Part shown: positions 8,368-16,709 of the stretch, piece by piece
Layout: each line of letters starts with the position of its first letter
Numbering within the stretch: the first letter of the stretch is position 1
Assembly (NCBI GenBank): GCA_045656145.1
Contig: JAZOQP010000013.1
Span: 1 to 64,000 of the forward strand
Source: SIG565 sp045656145
GTDB taxonomy: Bacteria; Bacillota; Clostridia; Oscillospirales; Acutalibacteraceae
Length of the DNA stretch: 64,000 bases
Direction of reading: 5' to 3'
Translations under genes and position numbers: made by a program
Notes under the pieces: generated by a model
Told to the model about the DNA's origin: nothing
Database searches by the model: none
What the model saw: only the letters and a program-made list of their open reading frames with translations

Positions 8368-8924
8368 TGCAGGAAAAAATAAAAAAATGTTGCTTCACGG
8401 GTTATCGCCCAGATAAATTTGATTTTGAATTTAGCCATCAAAACCCCGAATATCGAAACCTTGAAAACAAGCTTGTTGATACTGTGTTTAACGCAGCAAA
8501 CGAGGGATTTTCTGAGTTTTATTGCGGAATGGCTTATGGTTTTGATATTCTTGCCGGAGAGATTGTTTTGCTTTTGAAAAAGGCAAATCCATTGGTTAAA
8601 TTAATTGCTGTGGTGCCTTTCGAAAAACAATCTCATTCTTGGAGTGATGAGTGGAAAAATCGTTATGAGGCGTTGCTTTCCAAAGCCGATAGAATTGTTC
8701 TTATAAGCAAGGAATATTCTAAAGAGTGCTATCATAAGCGGAATAGATATATGGTTGATAATTCTGCGGCAGTTATAACCTTTTTTGATGGTAAATCGGG
8801 TGGCACCGCCGCAACCCTTAGGTATGCCAAGCAAAAAGGAAAAGCAATTACCAATATTGCAGAAATTAACGATGAACAAATATATTTTTCTCCATATATT
8901 ATTTGTGATGATGAGGATATATAA
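8367..8924 (+). CDS. SLOG family (DUF1273/YpsA-like) protein
   Basis: A 185-residue protein starting with CCFTGYRPDKF and carrying EFYCGMAYGFDILAGE and DNSAAVITFFDGKSGGT. These are the glycine-rich nucleotide-binding turns of the YpsA/DUF1273 branch of the SLOG (SMF/DprA-LOG) superfamily. SLOG proteins bind nucleotides or nucleotide-derived ligands; the role of stand-alone YpsA proteins is poorly defined, though Bacillus YpsA is tied to cell division. Its start codon overlaps the stop of the acidic repeat protein gene, so the two are expected to be coexpressed. Confidence 0.85.
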   Translation: MQEKIKKCCFTGYRPDKFDFEFSHQNPEYRNLENKLVDTVFNAANEGFSEFYCGMAYGFDILAGEIVLLLKKANPLVKLIAVVPFEKQSHSWSDEWKNRYEALLSKADRIVLISKEYSKECYHKRNRYMVDNSAAVITFFDGKSGGTAATLRYAKQKGKAITNIAEINDEQIYFSPYIICDDEDI

Positions 8925-8955
8925 AAAGCGTAGTGGAAACCACTACGCTTTTTTA
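8923..8955. terminator. Bidirectional terminator between convergent genes
   Basis: A perfect 14-bp stem (AAAAAGCGTAGTGG with CCACTACGCTTTTT) around AAA, with T tracts both ways. It separates the SLOG gene from the GT2 gene. Confidence 0.93.
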
Positions 8956-9879
8956 TATAAATAATATTTGAGCAAATTTTCTAAACACCGAGTTTTTAAA
9001 AAGGCGGTGCTTTTTTAATATTTTTATTTTTTGCCATTTGTTTTTATTCGGTAAATCAGCAACATCAGATAAAAGTTTCTTTTGCTTATAATCTAAAAAT
9101 TCGGAATAATTATCCTTTAAAAATAAGGCCTGAAGAGATATGGTTTTATACATACTTTTCATTTTCTCAAAATTTTTAAGTTTTTTAATAATAAAGGATA
9201 AACTATTTACATCTTTGGCGCCCACTTCATTATTTGAATGCTGGCGGTAGAGAATGGTTGGCTCTTTTATAAATATGATTTTACCAAAACAAGCGGCAAT
9301 GAGGCCGAGCCACCAGTCATGCATAGCAACCGCGTTTGGCAGAATAAATAATTTTTCAAGAAGCGCTTTATTAAACATTGCTGTGCAACCCGTAATAGAG
9401 TTTTGCATAAGCAAATTATTAAGCTTTGTGTTTTCGGGGGATAATTTTTGCAGTTTTATAAAGGAGTTATTAATTAAATTTAACTCTTCATCAACAACCT
9501 TTAAATCGGTGTGAACAAGAATCGGAGTATCGGTTCCAAATTCCGCTTCCGCTTTTTTCATAGCGTTAAGGGTTTTTTCAATTTTGTCAGGTAGCCAACA
9601 GTCATCCTGGTCGCAGAACATTATATAGTCATCACTATAAAGTTCTATTAATTTAAAGAAATTTCCCGCTGCCGAGCGAGTTTTTTCGAAACTTTGGCAA
9701 ATTTCAATTTTTTCGGGGGAAATGCCTTTATATCTTTCAATAATTTCTAAGGTGTTATCGGTAGAGCCATCATCCCTTATAACAATTCTAAAATCTTGAA
9801 AAGACTGATTTAAAAGGGAATTTAGTTGCTCCTCTAAAAATTTTCCGCCATTATATGTGGCTAATAAAACAGTTACCAT
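8953..9879 (-). CDS. Glycosyltransferase family 2
   Basis: A 308-residue GT-A fold glycosyltransferase. The N-terminus VTVLLATYNGGKFLEEQL, the nucleotide-binding IRDDGSTDNT and the metal-binding FCDQDDCW are all present. It resembles rhamnosyltransferase-like GT2 proteins that build surface glycans. The ATG at 9879 is preferred: GAGGTG lies six bases before it. A GTG at 9888 overlaps that ribosome binding site and is less likely. It is a single-gene unit, with its own promoter divergent from the GntR operon. The donor and acceptor sugars are not evident. Confidence 0.88.
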   Translation of the reverse strand: MVTVLLATYNGGKFLEEQLNSLLNQSFQDFRIVIRDDGSTDNTLEIIERYKGISPEKIEICQSFEKTRSAAGNFFKLIELYSDDYIMFCDQDDCWLPDKIEKTLNAMKKAEAEFGTDTPILVHTDLKVVDEELNLINNSFIKLQKLSPENTKLNNLLMQNSITGCTAMFNKALLEKLFILPNAVAMHDWWLGLIAACFGKIIFIKEPTILYRQHSNNEVGAKDVNSLSFIIKKLKNFEKMKSMYKTISLQALFLKDNYSEFLDYKQKKLLSDVADLPNKNKWQKIKILKKHRLFKNSVFRKFAQILFI

Positions 9880-9897
9880 TATTTTCACCTCATTTAT

Positions 9898-9926
9898 ATA
9901 TTACCACGATAGGAAAAATTTTTCAA
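9898..9926 (-). promoter_or_regulatory. Promoter for the GT2 gene
   Basis: On the minus strand TTGAAA (9921-9926) and TAATAT (9898-9903) are separated by 17 bases. Confidence 0.65.
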
Positions 9927-9936
9927 TAAAAAGTGC

Positions 9937-9965
9937 TTGACAAATTTCGAGAGAGGGTGTACTAT
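9937..9965 (+). promoter_or_regulatory. Promoter of the GntR-ABC operon
   Basis: TTGACA (9937-9942), 17 bases, TACTAT (9960-9965). The predicted start of transcription near 9972 falls inside the palindrome at 9969-9993. Confidence 0.85.
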
Positions 9966-9968
9966 ATA

Positions 9969-9993
9969 AGTGTACTAATCGAATTAATACACT
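9969..9993 (+). promoter_or_regulatory. Palindromic operator, probably for the YtrA-type GntR regulator
   Basis: AGTGTACTAAT (9969-9979) and ATTAATACACT (9983-9993) form an 11-3-11 inverted repeat with a single mismatch, placed over the predicted transcription start and 17 bases before the regulator gene. YtrA-family repressors bind similar palindromes in their own promoters, so autoregulation is inferred. Confidence 0.8.
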
Positions 9994-10010
9994 AAGAACG
10001 GAGGGCTATA

Positions 10011-10373
10011 TTGTTACAACTTGATTTTAAAAGCGGAACTCCAATTTATGATCAAATAGTTTTAAAGGTAATAAAGCTTAAAATGCTAGGGGCTTTAAAG
10101 GCAGGGGATGCACTGCCGAGCGTTCGCGCTTTAGCGAGTAAACTTGGCATAAATCCTAATACAGTTATGCGTGCCTATGCAATTCTTGAAGAAAAAGGGG
10201 TTATATATTCGGTAACGGGTAAAGGCTCGTTTATTTCGGGAGAATCGGATAAGAGTTATCTTAACGATATTGTTTTAAAAGATTTTATAAAGGCGGTAAA
10301 GGATGCAAAACAAATGGGCAAGACCGCCGAAGAACTTAAAAATGAAATAGACCGCTTGTTTTTGGAGGGTTAA
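10011..10373 (+). CDS. GntR family transcriptional regulator, YtrA subfamily
   Basis: A 120-residue regulator with a winged-helix GntR domain (about 8-77; PIYDQIV, ALPSVRALASKLGINPNTVMRAY) and a short C-terminal helix pair. The short length, without a FadR or UbiC ligand domain, defines the YtrA type, which usually controls a neighbouring ABC transporter. It starts with TTG behind a GGAGGG ribosome binding site. It is the first gene of a three-gene operon and probably represses it through the palindrome just upstream. The inducer is unknown; cell-wall antibiotics induce some relatives. Confidence 0.93.
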   Translation: MLQLDFKSGTPIYDQIVLKVIKLKMLGALKAGDALPSVRALASKLGINPNTVMRAYAILEEKGVIYSVTGKGSFISGESDKSYLNDIVLKDFIKAVKDAKQMGKTAEELKNEIDRLFLEG

Positions 10374-10375
10374 TT

Positions 10376-11272
10376 ATGATAGAGATTAAAAATATAATTA
10401 AGCGTTTTGATGAAAAAATCGCTTTGGATAATGTAAGCTTTAATATAGGAAACGGCTCGGTTTATGGTCTTGTAGGGTCGAACGGTTCGGGGAAATCAAC
10501 CCTGCTTCGCTTAATTTCAGGCGTTTATATGGGGGATGGCGGAAGCATTTTAATTGATGGTAAAGAGCCATTTGATTGCCCTGAAATCAAGAGGGATGTA
10601 TGCTATTTAGCCGATACTCCATATTTTGTTCATCAAGCAAATATAAATGAAATGTCAAAGCTTTATAAAAGCATATATCCGAATTTTAGCGATGAAAAGT
10701 TTGAACTTATAAAAACTGTTTTCCCACTTGATAGTAAAGCTAAAATTAATACCATGAGTAAAGGTATGCAACGCCAGGCGGCATTAATGCTTTGCCTTGC
10801 AAGTAATCCAAAATATCTTCTTTTAGATGAAGCATTTGATGGGTTAGACCCCGTTATGCGAAAGGTTTTAAAAACTCTGCTTACCGATGGCGCAAATGAG
10901 GGAATGACCACCATTATCGCTTCCCATAATCTTCGCGATTTAGATTATTTATGCGATAGCGTAGGGCTTCTTCATTTCGGAAAACTTATTTTCAGCGATA
11001 AGATGGATACCCTTAAAAATAATCTTCATAAAATTCAAATAGCCTTTGAAAGAGTACCGGATTTATCGGTTTTCAAAGTATTAAAGCCAATGAAGATAGA
11101 AAAAACCGGTAGCCTTATTCACTTGGTTGTTAAGGGCGAAGAAAATGAGTTAATGAAATTTTTAAATAATTTAAATCCTGTATTTGTTGAAAAAATCAGT
11201 CCCGATTTTGAAGAAATATTTATGTATGAATTGGAGGCGAAGGGCTATGATGCAGAAAATATCATTAAATAA
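10376..11272 (+). CDS. ABC transporter ATP-binding protein
   Basis: A 298-residue ATPase. Walker A is GSNGSGKST (34-42), the signature is MSKGMQRQ (127-134; the usual LSGGQ is replaced, as common in the YtrB/EcsA-like group), and Walker B is YLLLDEAFD (147-155). A C-terminal extension of about 90 residues follows the nucleotide-binding domain. It is paired with the permease gene at 11247, which overlaps its 3' end by 26 bases, and with the GntR regulator two bases upstream. Probably an exporter or a drug-resistance module. Confidence 0.92.
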   Translation: MIEIKNIIKRFDEKIALDNVSFNIGNGSVYGLVGSNGSGKSTLLRLISGVYMGDGGSILIDGKEPFDCPEIKRDVCYLADTPYFVHQANINEMSKLYKSIYPNFSDEKFELIKTVFPLDSKAKINTMSKGMQRQAALMLCLASNPKYLLLDEAFDGLDPVMRKVLKTLLTDGANEGMTTIIASHNLRDLDYLCDSVGLLHFGKLIFSDKMDTLKNNLHKIQIAFERVPDLSVFKVLKPMKIEKTGSLIHLVVKGEENELMKFLNNLNPVFVEKISPDFEEIFMYELEAKGYDAENIIK

Positions 11273-13013
11273 AAGCGCATTTAATGTTTTTGGGTTTACC
11301 CTAAAGAAAAATCTTGGTTTTTCCTTGGTGGCAGCAATATTAAGCATTATGGTATCTCCGGTTTATATTTATAGCGTTATAAAGGATTATCTTTCTTCTT
11401 ATTCTAAGCTTATATACCGTTTCGAAAATATGCAAATATTATTTTCCACCCTTATGGCTATTGCGGCAACCTTATTTTTAATAATTCTTTTATTCATAAA
11501 TTTTTCTTTCCTTTTCAGTAAAAGTGCAAGTGATTATTTTCATGCTTTGCCACTTAAACGATGGGAACTTTTGGTTGCTCGCTTTATGGCTTCGTTTGTG
11601 TCATCCCTTATACCCTTAACGGTAGGTTACATAGGCACCTTTGCAATAACCCTTTTAAGCTTTGTTGAAGCAAATCCCTTTCTTTGCATAAAGGCATATC
11701 TCTTCACTGTTTTAATGATGCTTTTATTAGGACTTTTCACTTTGATTTTCATAATTATCTCGGGTGGAGTGTTTGATAGCATCATCGGTTTTGTTGCGGT
11801 TAATTTAGGTCTACCCATAATTGTCGCCTATATATCGAATCTTTGCGCAGAGCATATTTATGGTTTTGTCGGTGATCTCGATTTTGAAGCAGGCATTTTA
11901 TCCTACACAACCCCATTTGCCTATCCTTTAATTAAACTTCTTTTAGGTCTTACAGGGGAGGGCGCATTCTTTTCCATTAAGAGTATTCTCGGAAGTATAG
12001 CTCAGATAATTATTTGGGGCGGCATTTCGGTAATTCTTTATAAAAACAGAAAGGCCGAAAAATTGGGTGGCTCGTACGCCTTTAAATTTATGCCTGAGCT
12101 TATCGGTTTAATAGTGTCGGCTATAGGCCTTTTCTTCTTTGGATATTTGTTTGGCGAGAGCCCTGCTAATGCGATTTATTGGATAATGGGAAGCATCGGC
12201 GCCATTATTACTGCAGTTGTTTATTCGCTTATAATTAATCGTGGTTTTAAAAAAGTAAAGAAAGCAATAGCTTTTGGCGGTTTAGCTTCGCTAGTTTTAA
12301 TTTGTGTAAATTTAGGCATTAAATATGATATTACGGGCTATAGATATAATCTTCCAAAGGCCGAGCAAATTGAAAGCGTAAACATTCAGTCGGGTGTTAT
12401 TGATATTAATGTTCGCAATATAGATTTGGCATTAGAACTTAACCGCTCTATAGTTAATGAGCATAGCGATGATTATTTAGGTAATGATAGAACTAATATG
12501 TTTACATTCGAGTATACCCTTAAAGATGGTAGAACAGTAACACGCCGCTATAGTGTTGAAACAAAGATAGCAAAAGAAGAAAAATCTCGCCTTATAGCTG
12601 AGGAATATTCGAGGAGCCTGGTGGAAGAGTTTAATGAATTCAAAGAGAAAAAAGCAGATAGTTGGACTCTTAGCGGCTATCTTTATGATAGTTATCAGTA
12701 CATTGGTAGTTTTGAAACTCACATCAGCGAAGAAAAGGTCGAGGAATTAGTTAAGGCTTACGCTACCGATATTAAGTCCTACGGAAACAATTATTTTATT
12801 GATATGGCAGATGCAGGTTTAAGCTCGGTTCTCATTTCCGGTAACAAGGTTGTTAACACCTATTATGAAGAGGATAGCTTTGGTGGCTTTAAACAGCATA
12901 CCGATTATGAAGATTATTTTATTTCGGTGGATAATTATGAAAAGTTTGAAACCTTTAGCAAGGTGCTGTCAACCATTGAATATGAAATAATCCCTGAGGG
13001 CGAAAAATATTAA
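11247..13013 (+). CDS. ABC transporter permease with large extracytoplasmic C-terminal region
   Basis: A 588-residue protein whose first 370 residues contain about ten hydrophobic segments, including the block DYFHALPLKRWELLVARFMAS typical of ABC-2-type permeases near YtrA regulators. The last 200 residues are hydrophilic and probably face outward. The ATG at 11247 is preferred, with GGAGG at 11233-11237; the frame is open further upstream but that part lies inside the ATPase gene. Encoded with the GntR regulator and ATPase as one operon ending at the terminator at 13018. Confidence 0.85.
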   Translation: MMQKISLNKSAFNVFGFTLKKNLGFSLVAAILSIMVSPVYIYSVIKDYLSSYSKLIYRFENMQILFSTLMAIAATLFLIILLFINFSFLFSKSASDYFHALPLKRWELLVARFMASFVSSLIPLTVGYIGTFAITLLSFVEANPFLCIKAYLFTVLMMLLLGLFTLIFIIISGGVFDSIIGFVAVNLGLPIIVAYISNLCAEHIYGFVGDLDFEAGILSYTTPFAYPLIKLLLGLTGEGAFFSIKSILGSIAQIIIWGGISVILYKNRKAEKLGGSYAFKFMPELIGLIVSAIGLFFFGYLFGESPANAIYWIMGSIGAIITAVVYSLIINRGFKKVKKAIAFGGLASLVLICVNLGIKYDITGYRYNLPKAEQIESVNIQSGVIDINVRNIDLALELNRSIVNEHSDDYLGNDRTNMFTFEYTLKDGRTVTRRYSVETKIAKEEKSRLIAEEYSRSLVEEFNEFKEKKADSWTLSGYLYDSYQYIGSFETHISEEKVEELVKAYATDIKSYGNNYFIDMADAGLSSVLISGNKVVNTYYEEDSFGGFKQHTDYEDYFISVDNYEKFETFSKVLSTIEYEIIPEGEKY

Positions 13014-13017
13014 AAAG

Positions 13018-13052
13018 AAAAAGAAGTAAGGATGCTCCTTACTTCTTTTTTT
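13018..13052. terminator. Bidirectional terminator between convergent operons
   Basis: A perfect 15-bp stem (AAAAAGAAGTAAGGA with TCCTTACTTCTTTTT) around TGC. It serves the ABC operon on the plus strand and the six-gene murD operon on the minus strand. Confidence 0.93.
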
Positions 13053-13725
13053 AATCTAATAAATAAACTCCGTCTTCTAAAACAACGAATTCATATCCAC
13101 CGCAATTAAGATATTGCTTAACTGCTTTTTCAAAGGTTTGATAGGTGCTTATTGAATAGGTGTTTGTGTTAATGGATAAAATTTCATTTCCATTTTCGGT
13201 GCAAACCAAAAGATTATCGCCTTTTGAAAATAGATTAATGGGTTTTTTGAAAGGAGAGGAATTGCCACCTCCAAGGCGCAATTCTTCATGCATAGTTGTG
13301 AGATTCATTCTCATAACAACATTAAGTTCAGCGAAGGCTACCCATAAATGCCTTGAGCAAACAGCAATTCCTGTAGGCTTTGCGTTGCGGTAGGAAAGTT
13401 CGCCTTTCCATATAAGTCCACCATCCTTATCAAAAAGGTAAGCGGTACCATCATAGTCAACCGTAAAGGTTTTTCCGTTTTCAAGCAAAACGGAATCGGT
13501 TGTAACATAATTTTTAATAAGCGAGGTTATATCTTTATAATTTGCGCCAAACTTTGTTAATTTATAAAGGTCGCCCGGAACAAAACTTATTTTGCCATTA
13601 TCAAAGGAAACACTTTTATATGCAACCTTCACATTGTTTTCATCCTCTTCAAAAACATAGGCAATGATAAGTCCGTTATCATCGGCAGTTATATTGATAA
13701 TTTCTCCTTTAAAAATAGTTCTCAT
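13051..13725 (-). CDS. Hypothetical protein, possible beta-propeller-like
   Basis: A 224-residue protein that I do not recognise. It has no signal peptide or membrane segment. Several strand-rich blocks recur with a loose pattern (TVDYDGTAYLFDKDGGLIWKG, HLWVAFAELNVVMRMN, NLLVCTENGNEILSIN), which suggests a small propeller-like fold; this is inference only. It is the last gene of the murD operon, directly behind the methionine gamma-lyase-family gene. The ATG at 13725 follows a GG-rich stretch; an alternative ATG lies three codons earlier at 13734. Confidence 0.55.
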   Translation of the reverse strand: MRTIFKGEIINITADDNGLIIAYVFEEDENNVKVAYKSVSFDNGKISFVPGDLYKLTKFGANYKDITSLIKNYVTTDSVLLENGKTFTVDYDGTAYLFDKDGGLIWKGELSYRNAKPTGIAVCSRHLWVAFAELNVVMRMNLTTMHEELRLGGGNSSPFKKPINLFSKGDNLLVCTENGNEILSINTNTYSISTYQTFEKAVKQYLNCGGYEFVVLEDGVYLLD

Positions 13726-13735
13726 TTTTCCCATC

Positions 13736-15004
13736 CTAAAAATTAATTAAATTTTTATCCATCATACTTTGAGCAGCAAGCAAAATTCCTGCTTTTGCGC
13801 TGGGGTAGTTAAGTCCGCCCTGCATCCAAGCTGCATAAGGTTCGCGAAGAGGTGCATCGGCAGAAAGCTCTATAGAGGAGCCGAGCGTGAAAGCACCCGC
13901 CGCCATAATAACCTTAGAGTCATATCCGGGCATATCCCAAGGCTCAGGCACAACAAACGAGTCTATTGGGGCGCCTTTTTGCATACCCTGGCAAAATGCT
14001 ATTAGTGATTCTTCGTTACCAAGCGTTACGGCTTGAATAATATCTCCGCGTTTTTCATCAGGCTCGGGTGTTACGGCATAGCCTAATTTTTTAAATAAAC
14101 CGCTTGTAAGCACCGCGGCCTTAAGAGCCGATGTAACAACTGTTGGGGCGGAAAAAAGCCCCATATAAAGCTCTCGGCTGTGTCCTAAGGTGCAACCAAC
14201 CTCTGCACCAACACCGGGGCAGGTGAGGCGGTTTGCACATTTTTCAATTAAATCGGCTCTTCCTGCAATGTAACCACCCGTTGGGGCAATTCCACCACCC
14301 GGATTTTTAATGAGTGAGCCTGCAATTATATCTGCGCCTACTTCGGTGGGCTCTTTTTTCTCGGTAAATTCGCCATAGCAGTTATCAACCATAATATATG
14401 TATCTGGGGATACCTCTTTTACTATAGCGCATAGCTTTTCAATATCATCTATTGTAAGGCTTGGCCTTAAGCTATATCCGCGGGAACGCTGAATATAAGC
14501 CATTTTGTATTTTTTATTTAAAAGTTCCTTCTTTATTGCTTCTATATCAGGGCGGCCATCCTTTAAAGGCACTTCATTATAGGATACGCCAAAATCCTTT
14601 AAAGAACCATCACTATGACCATCAATACCTAAAACACCTATAAGTGTGTCATAAGGCCTTCCCGTTAAGCAAAGCATACTGTCGTTTGGCCTTAAAAGTC
14701 CAAAAAGGGCAACGGTTAAGGTATGGGTCCCCGAAACAAAATTATGGCGAATAAGCGAAGCCTCAGCGCCCATAACCTCGGCGAAAAGTTCTTCCAGGGT
14801 GTCTCTGCCGCGGTCGCCGTAGCCATAACCTGTAGAGCCTACAAGGTGCGATTCGCTAACCGAATGGTTAATAAAGGCTTTAAGCACCTTATACTGATTA
14901 TATTCGCCGATTTTTTCAATGCCTTTAAAAACTTCGGAATATTTTTCTTCTATTTCCTCGGCTAAATTTAAGAGTTTTTCATCAATTTTAAAGAATTCTT
15001 TCAT
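13736..15004 (-). CDS. Methionine gamma-lyase family protein (YnbB-like)
   Basis: A 422-residue fold-type I PLP enzyme of the 'aluminum resistance protein'/Met_gamma_lyase family. Recognisable blocks are GSTGYGYGDRGRDTLEELFA, the NFVSGTHT loop and IMVDNCYGEF. The PLP lysine is probably in AGSLIKNPGGG. The family likely cleaves C-S or C-C bonds of amino acids, but its substrate is uncertain. The ATG at 15004 overlaps the stop of the GNAT gene as ATGA; the frame extends six codons upstream to 15022 with no better ribosome binding site. Confidence 0.85.
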   Translation of the reverse strand: MKEFFKIDEKLLNLAEEIEEKYSEVFKGIEKIGEYNQYKVLKAFINHSVSESHLVGSTGYGYGDRGRDTLEELFAEVMGAEASLIRHNFVSGTHTLTVALFGLLRPNDSMLCLTGRPYDTLIGVLGIDGHSDGSLKDFGVSYNEVPLKDGRPDIEAIKKELLNKKYKMAYIQRSRGYSLRPSLTIDDIEKLCAIVKEVSPDTYIMVDNCYGEFTEKKEPTEVGADIIAGSLIKNPGGGIAPTGGYIAGRADLIEKCANRLTCPGVGAEVGCTLGHSRELYMGLFSAPTVVTSALKAAVLTSGLFKKLGYAVTPEPDEKRGDIIQAVTLGNEESLIAFCQGMQKGAPIDSFVVPEPWDMPGYDSKVIMAAGAFTLGSSIELSADAPLREPYAAWMQGGLNYPSAKAGILLAAQSMMDKNLINF

Positions 15005-15705
15005 ATTCTTGAATAAGCACATCTTTCTATAATAGTAAAGCCGTTTTTTAAATAAAACGGAACATTTTTATCTTCTGAGCAAACGAGCATAGGGCGTTGC
15101 CTTACCGATAGAAGTAATCTTCTAAGCGTTGCTGAGCCAACTCCTTTTTCTCCGCTATCCTCTTTAACTGCAATACCCGAAACTATCGAATAATCATCTG
15201 AGTATAGGCAAAAAGCCGCCGAAAACGGAGTTGTTACAAATGTAGCGCAGTTATGCCTTATACGGTGCATAAGGTCGGCTTTGAAAACCTCTTTATTGCC
15301 AACATTCAGCCTTGAAGATACAATGTTTATTGCGTAATCTATTCCGGCACAGGTGTTTTCCGCCACATTTTCAGAGGAAAAAGGCGGTTTTATAATTAAG
15401 CTTTCACATTCTGTTTCTATTTTTAAATCTAAAAGTTTTGCGGTTTTTAAATCGGTAAAAACACCAATGGGGGAAATGCATTTTAAAAATTCTTTTAGTT
15501 CGAAAATATCGGCGCCGTTATTAAAAATAGTCATAACCGAATCAACTAAAGAAATTAGCGCAGTAATATTTTCATTTTCATCGGTTTGTTTCCAGAAAAG
15601 CGCTATTTTTTCATAATCTATATAAGCTTCAGCGTGGCAACAAATTTTTGTGTACGCCGCGCTTTCAATTTTGAGCTTTGGAATATCTTTAATAAGTGTT
15701 ACCAT
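15001..15705 (-). CDS. GNAT family N-acetyltransferase
   Basis: A 234-residue protein. The C-terminal third carries the acetyl-CoA binding pattern VKEDSGEKGVGSATLRRLL followed by NVPFYLKNGF, typical of GNAT domains. The N-terminal 150 residues are not assigned and may be a second, degenerate GNAT-like half. The start ATG overlaps the upstream peptidase stop as TAATG, and a GGGAGA ribosome binding site precedes it. The acceptor is unknown; its place between peptidases and a PLP enzyme hints at amino acids or small peptides. Confidence 0.75.
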   Translation of the reverse strand: MVTLIKDIPKLKIESAAYTKICCHAEAYIDYEKIALFWKQTDENENITALISLVDSVMTIFNNGADIFELKEFLKCISPIGVFTDLKTAKLLDLKIETECESLIIKPPFSSENVAENTCAGIDYAINIVSSRLNVGNKEVFKADLMHRIRHNCATFVTTPFSAAFCLYSDDYSIVSGIAVKEDSGEKGVGSATLRRLLLSVRQRPMLVCSEDKNVPFYLKNGFTIIERCAYSRI

Positions 15706-16709
15706 TAAATTTCTCCCGAGCACATTTTATCAAGCATATATATAGCCAAATCATACATAGCATTAATATCGTTAATATCCGCAACACTGCTTGCCGAATG
15801 AATATAGCGGCAAGGCGCCGATAGGGTAATGGACTTAACCCCATTTTTTGATGTGTGAATAGCGCCCGCATTATTACCACCCGAAACATAAGATTTAGTT
15901 TGGCATTTTATCCCGCTATTAACAGCTGCTTCATAAATCTTTTTATCATATAAAGTTGAATTATCCATAAATGAAACGGCAACACCGCAACCTAAAGAGC
16001 AAACTCTTTTAGCCTCGGGAACGCCATCAATATCGGCAGCGGTTGTACCTTCTAAAATAATAGCATATTCGGGGTCAACATTAAATGCCGCAGTTTTTGC
16101 GCCGCGAAGTCCTATTTCTTCGCTTGTAGTAAAGGTGGCATGAAAATCATATTCATTATAATTTTCTAATAGTTTTATAAGCACGGCGCAACCAATTCTA
16201 TCATCAAGAGCTTTGGATAATATGTTATCATCAACCCTTATAAAATCGGAAGCCATAACACCAAAAGAGCCTAGCGGCACTATTTTTTCGGCTTCTTGCC
16301 TATTTTTAGCGCCAATATCGATATATAACGCGTTTATATCAGGGCATTTTTTACCCTCTTCGCCCTTGGTTAAATGAATGGGCTTTGCTCCAACAACACC
16401 CTTTATACTATCATTTATAATAACCTGTTTGCAAAAGATAGTTGCAGGCAAAATGGAGCCTACCGTTTGGAATTTTAAAAAGCCATCTGCGGTATATCCC
16501 GAAATAATAATGCCAACCTCATCCATGTGGGCATCAACCATTACTTTTTTACCGCTTTTTTTACCCTTTTTAAAGGCGATAATATTGCCTGAATTGTCGA
16601 TTTTTATCTCGGCAACATTTTTAATTTTATCAATAATATAATTTCGAACGCTTTCTTCATTTCCTGATGTAGCATTAAGGCGGCATAATTCTTCTAAATA
16701 TTTAATCAT
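15705..16709 (-). CDS. M42 family metallopeptidase (aminopeptidase), copy 2
   Basis: A 334-residue dinuclear metal aminopeptidase of family M42 (tetrahedral aminopeptidase group). Metal and catalytic motifs are VDAHMDEVG, KALDDRIG, TTSEEIGLRGAK and the late IHSASS histidine. M42 enzymes trim free peptides in the cytoplasm. The ATG at 16709, eight bases after AGGCGG, is preferred to a GTG at 16718; the gene overlaps the preceding M42 gene by eight bases. The two copies are diverged paralogues in tandem, suggesting hetero-oligomers or different peptide preferences. Confidence 0.92.
   Translation of the reverse strand: MIKYLEELCRLNATSGNEESVRNYIIDKIKNVAEIKIDNSGNIIAFKKGKKSGKKVMVDAHMDEVGIIISGYTADGFLKFQTVGSILPATIFCKQVIINDSIKGVVGAKPIHLTKGEEGKKCPDINALYIDIGAKNRQEAEKIVPLGSFGVMASDFIRVDDNILSKALDDRIGCAVLIKLLENYNEYDFHATFTTSEEIGLRGAKTAAFNVDPEYAIILEGTTAADIDGVPEAKRVCSLGCGVAVSFMDNSTLYDKKIYEAAVNSGIKCQTKSYVSGGNNAGAIHTSKNGVKSITLSAPCRYIHSASSVADINDINAMYDLAIYMLDKMCSGEI

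Noticed and set aside
8091..8441. Minus-strand frame rich in Ser/Gly/Thr repeats
   Set aside because: It is the antisense shadow of the PEVEE repeat array; no ribosome binding site or promoter supports it.
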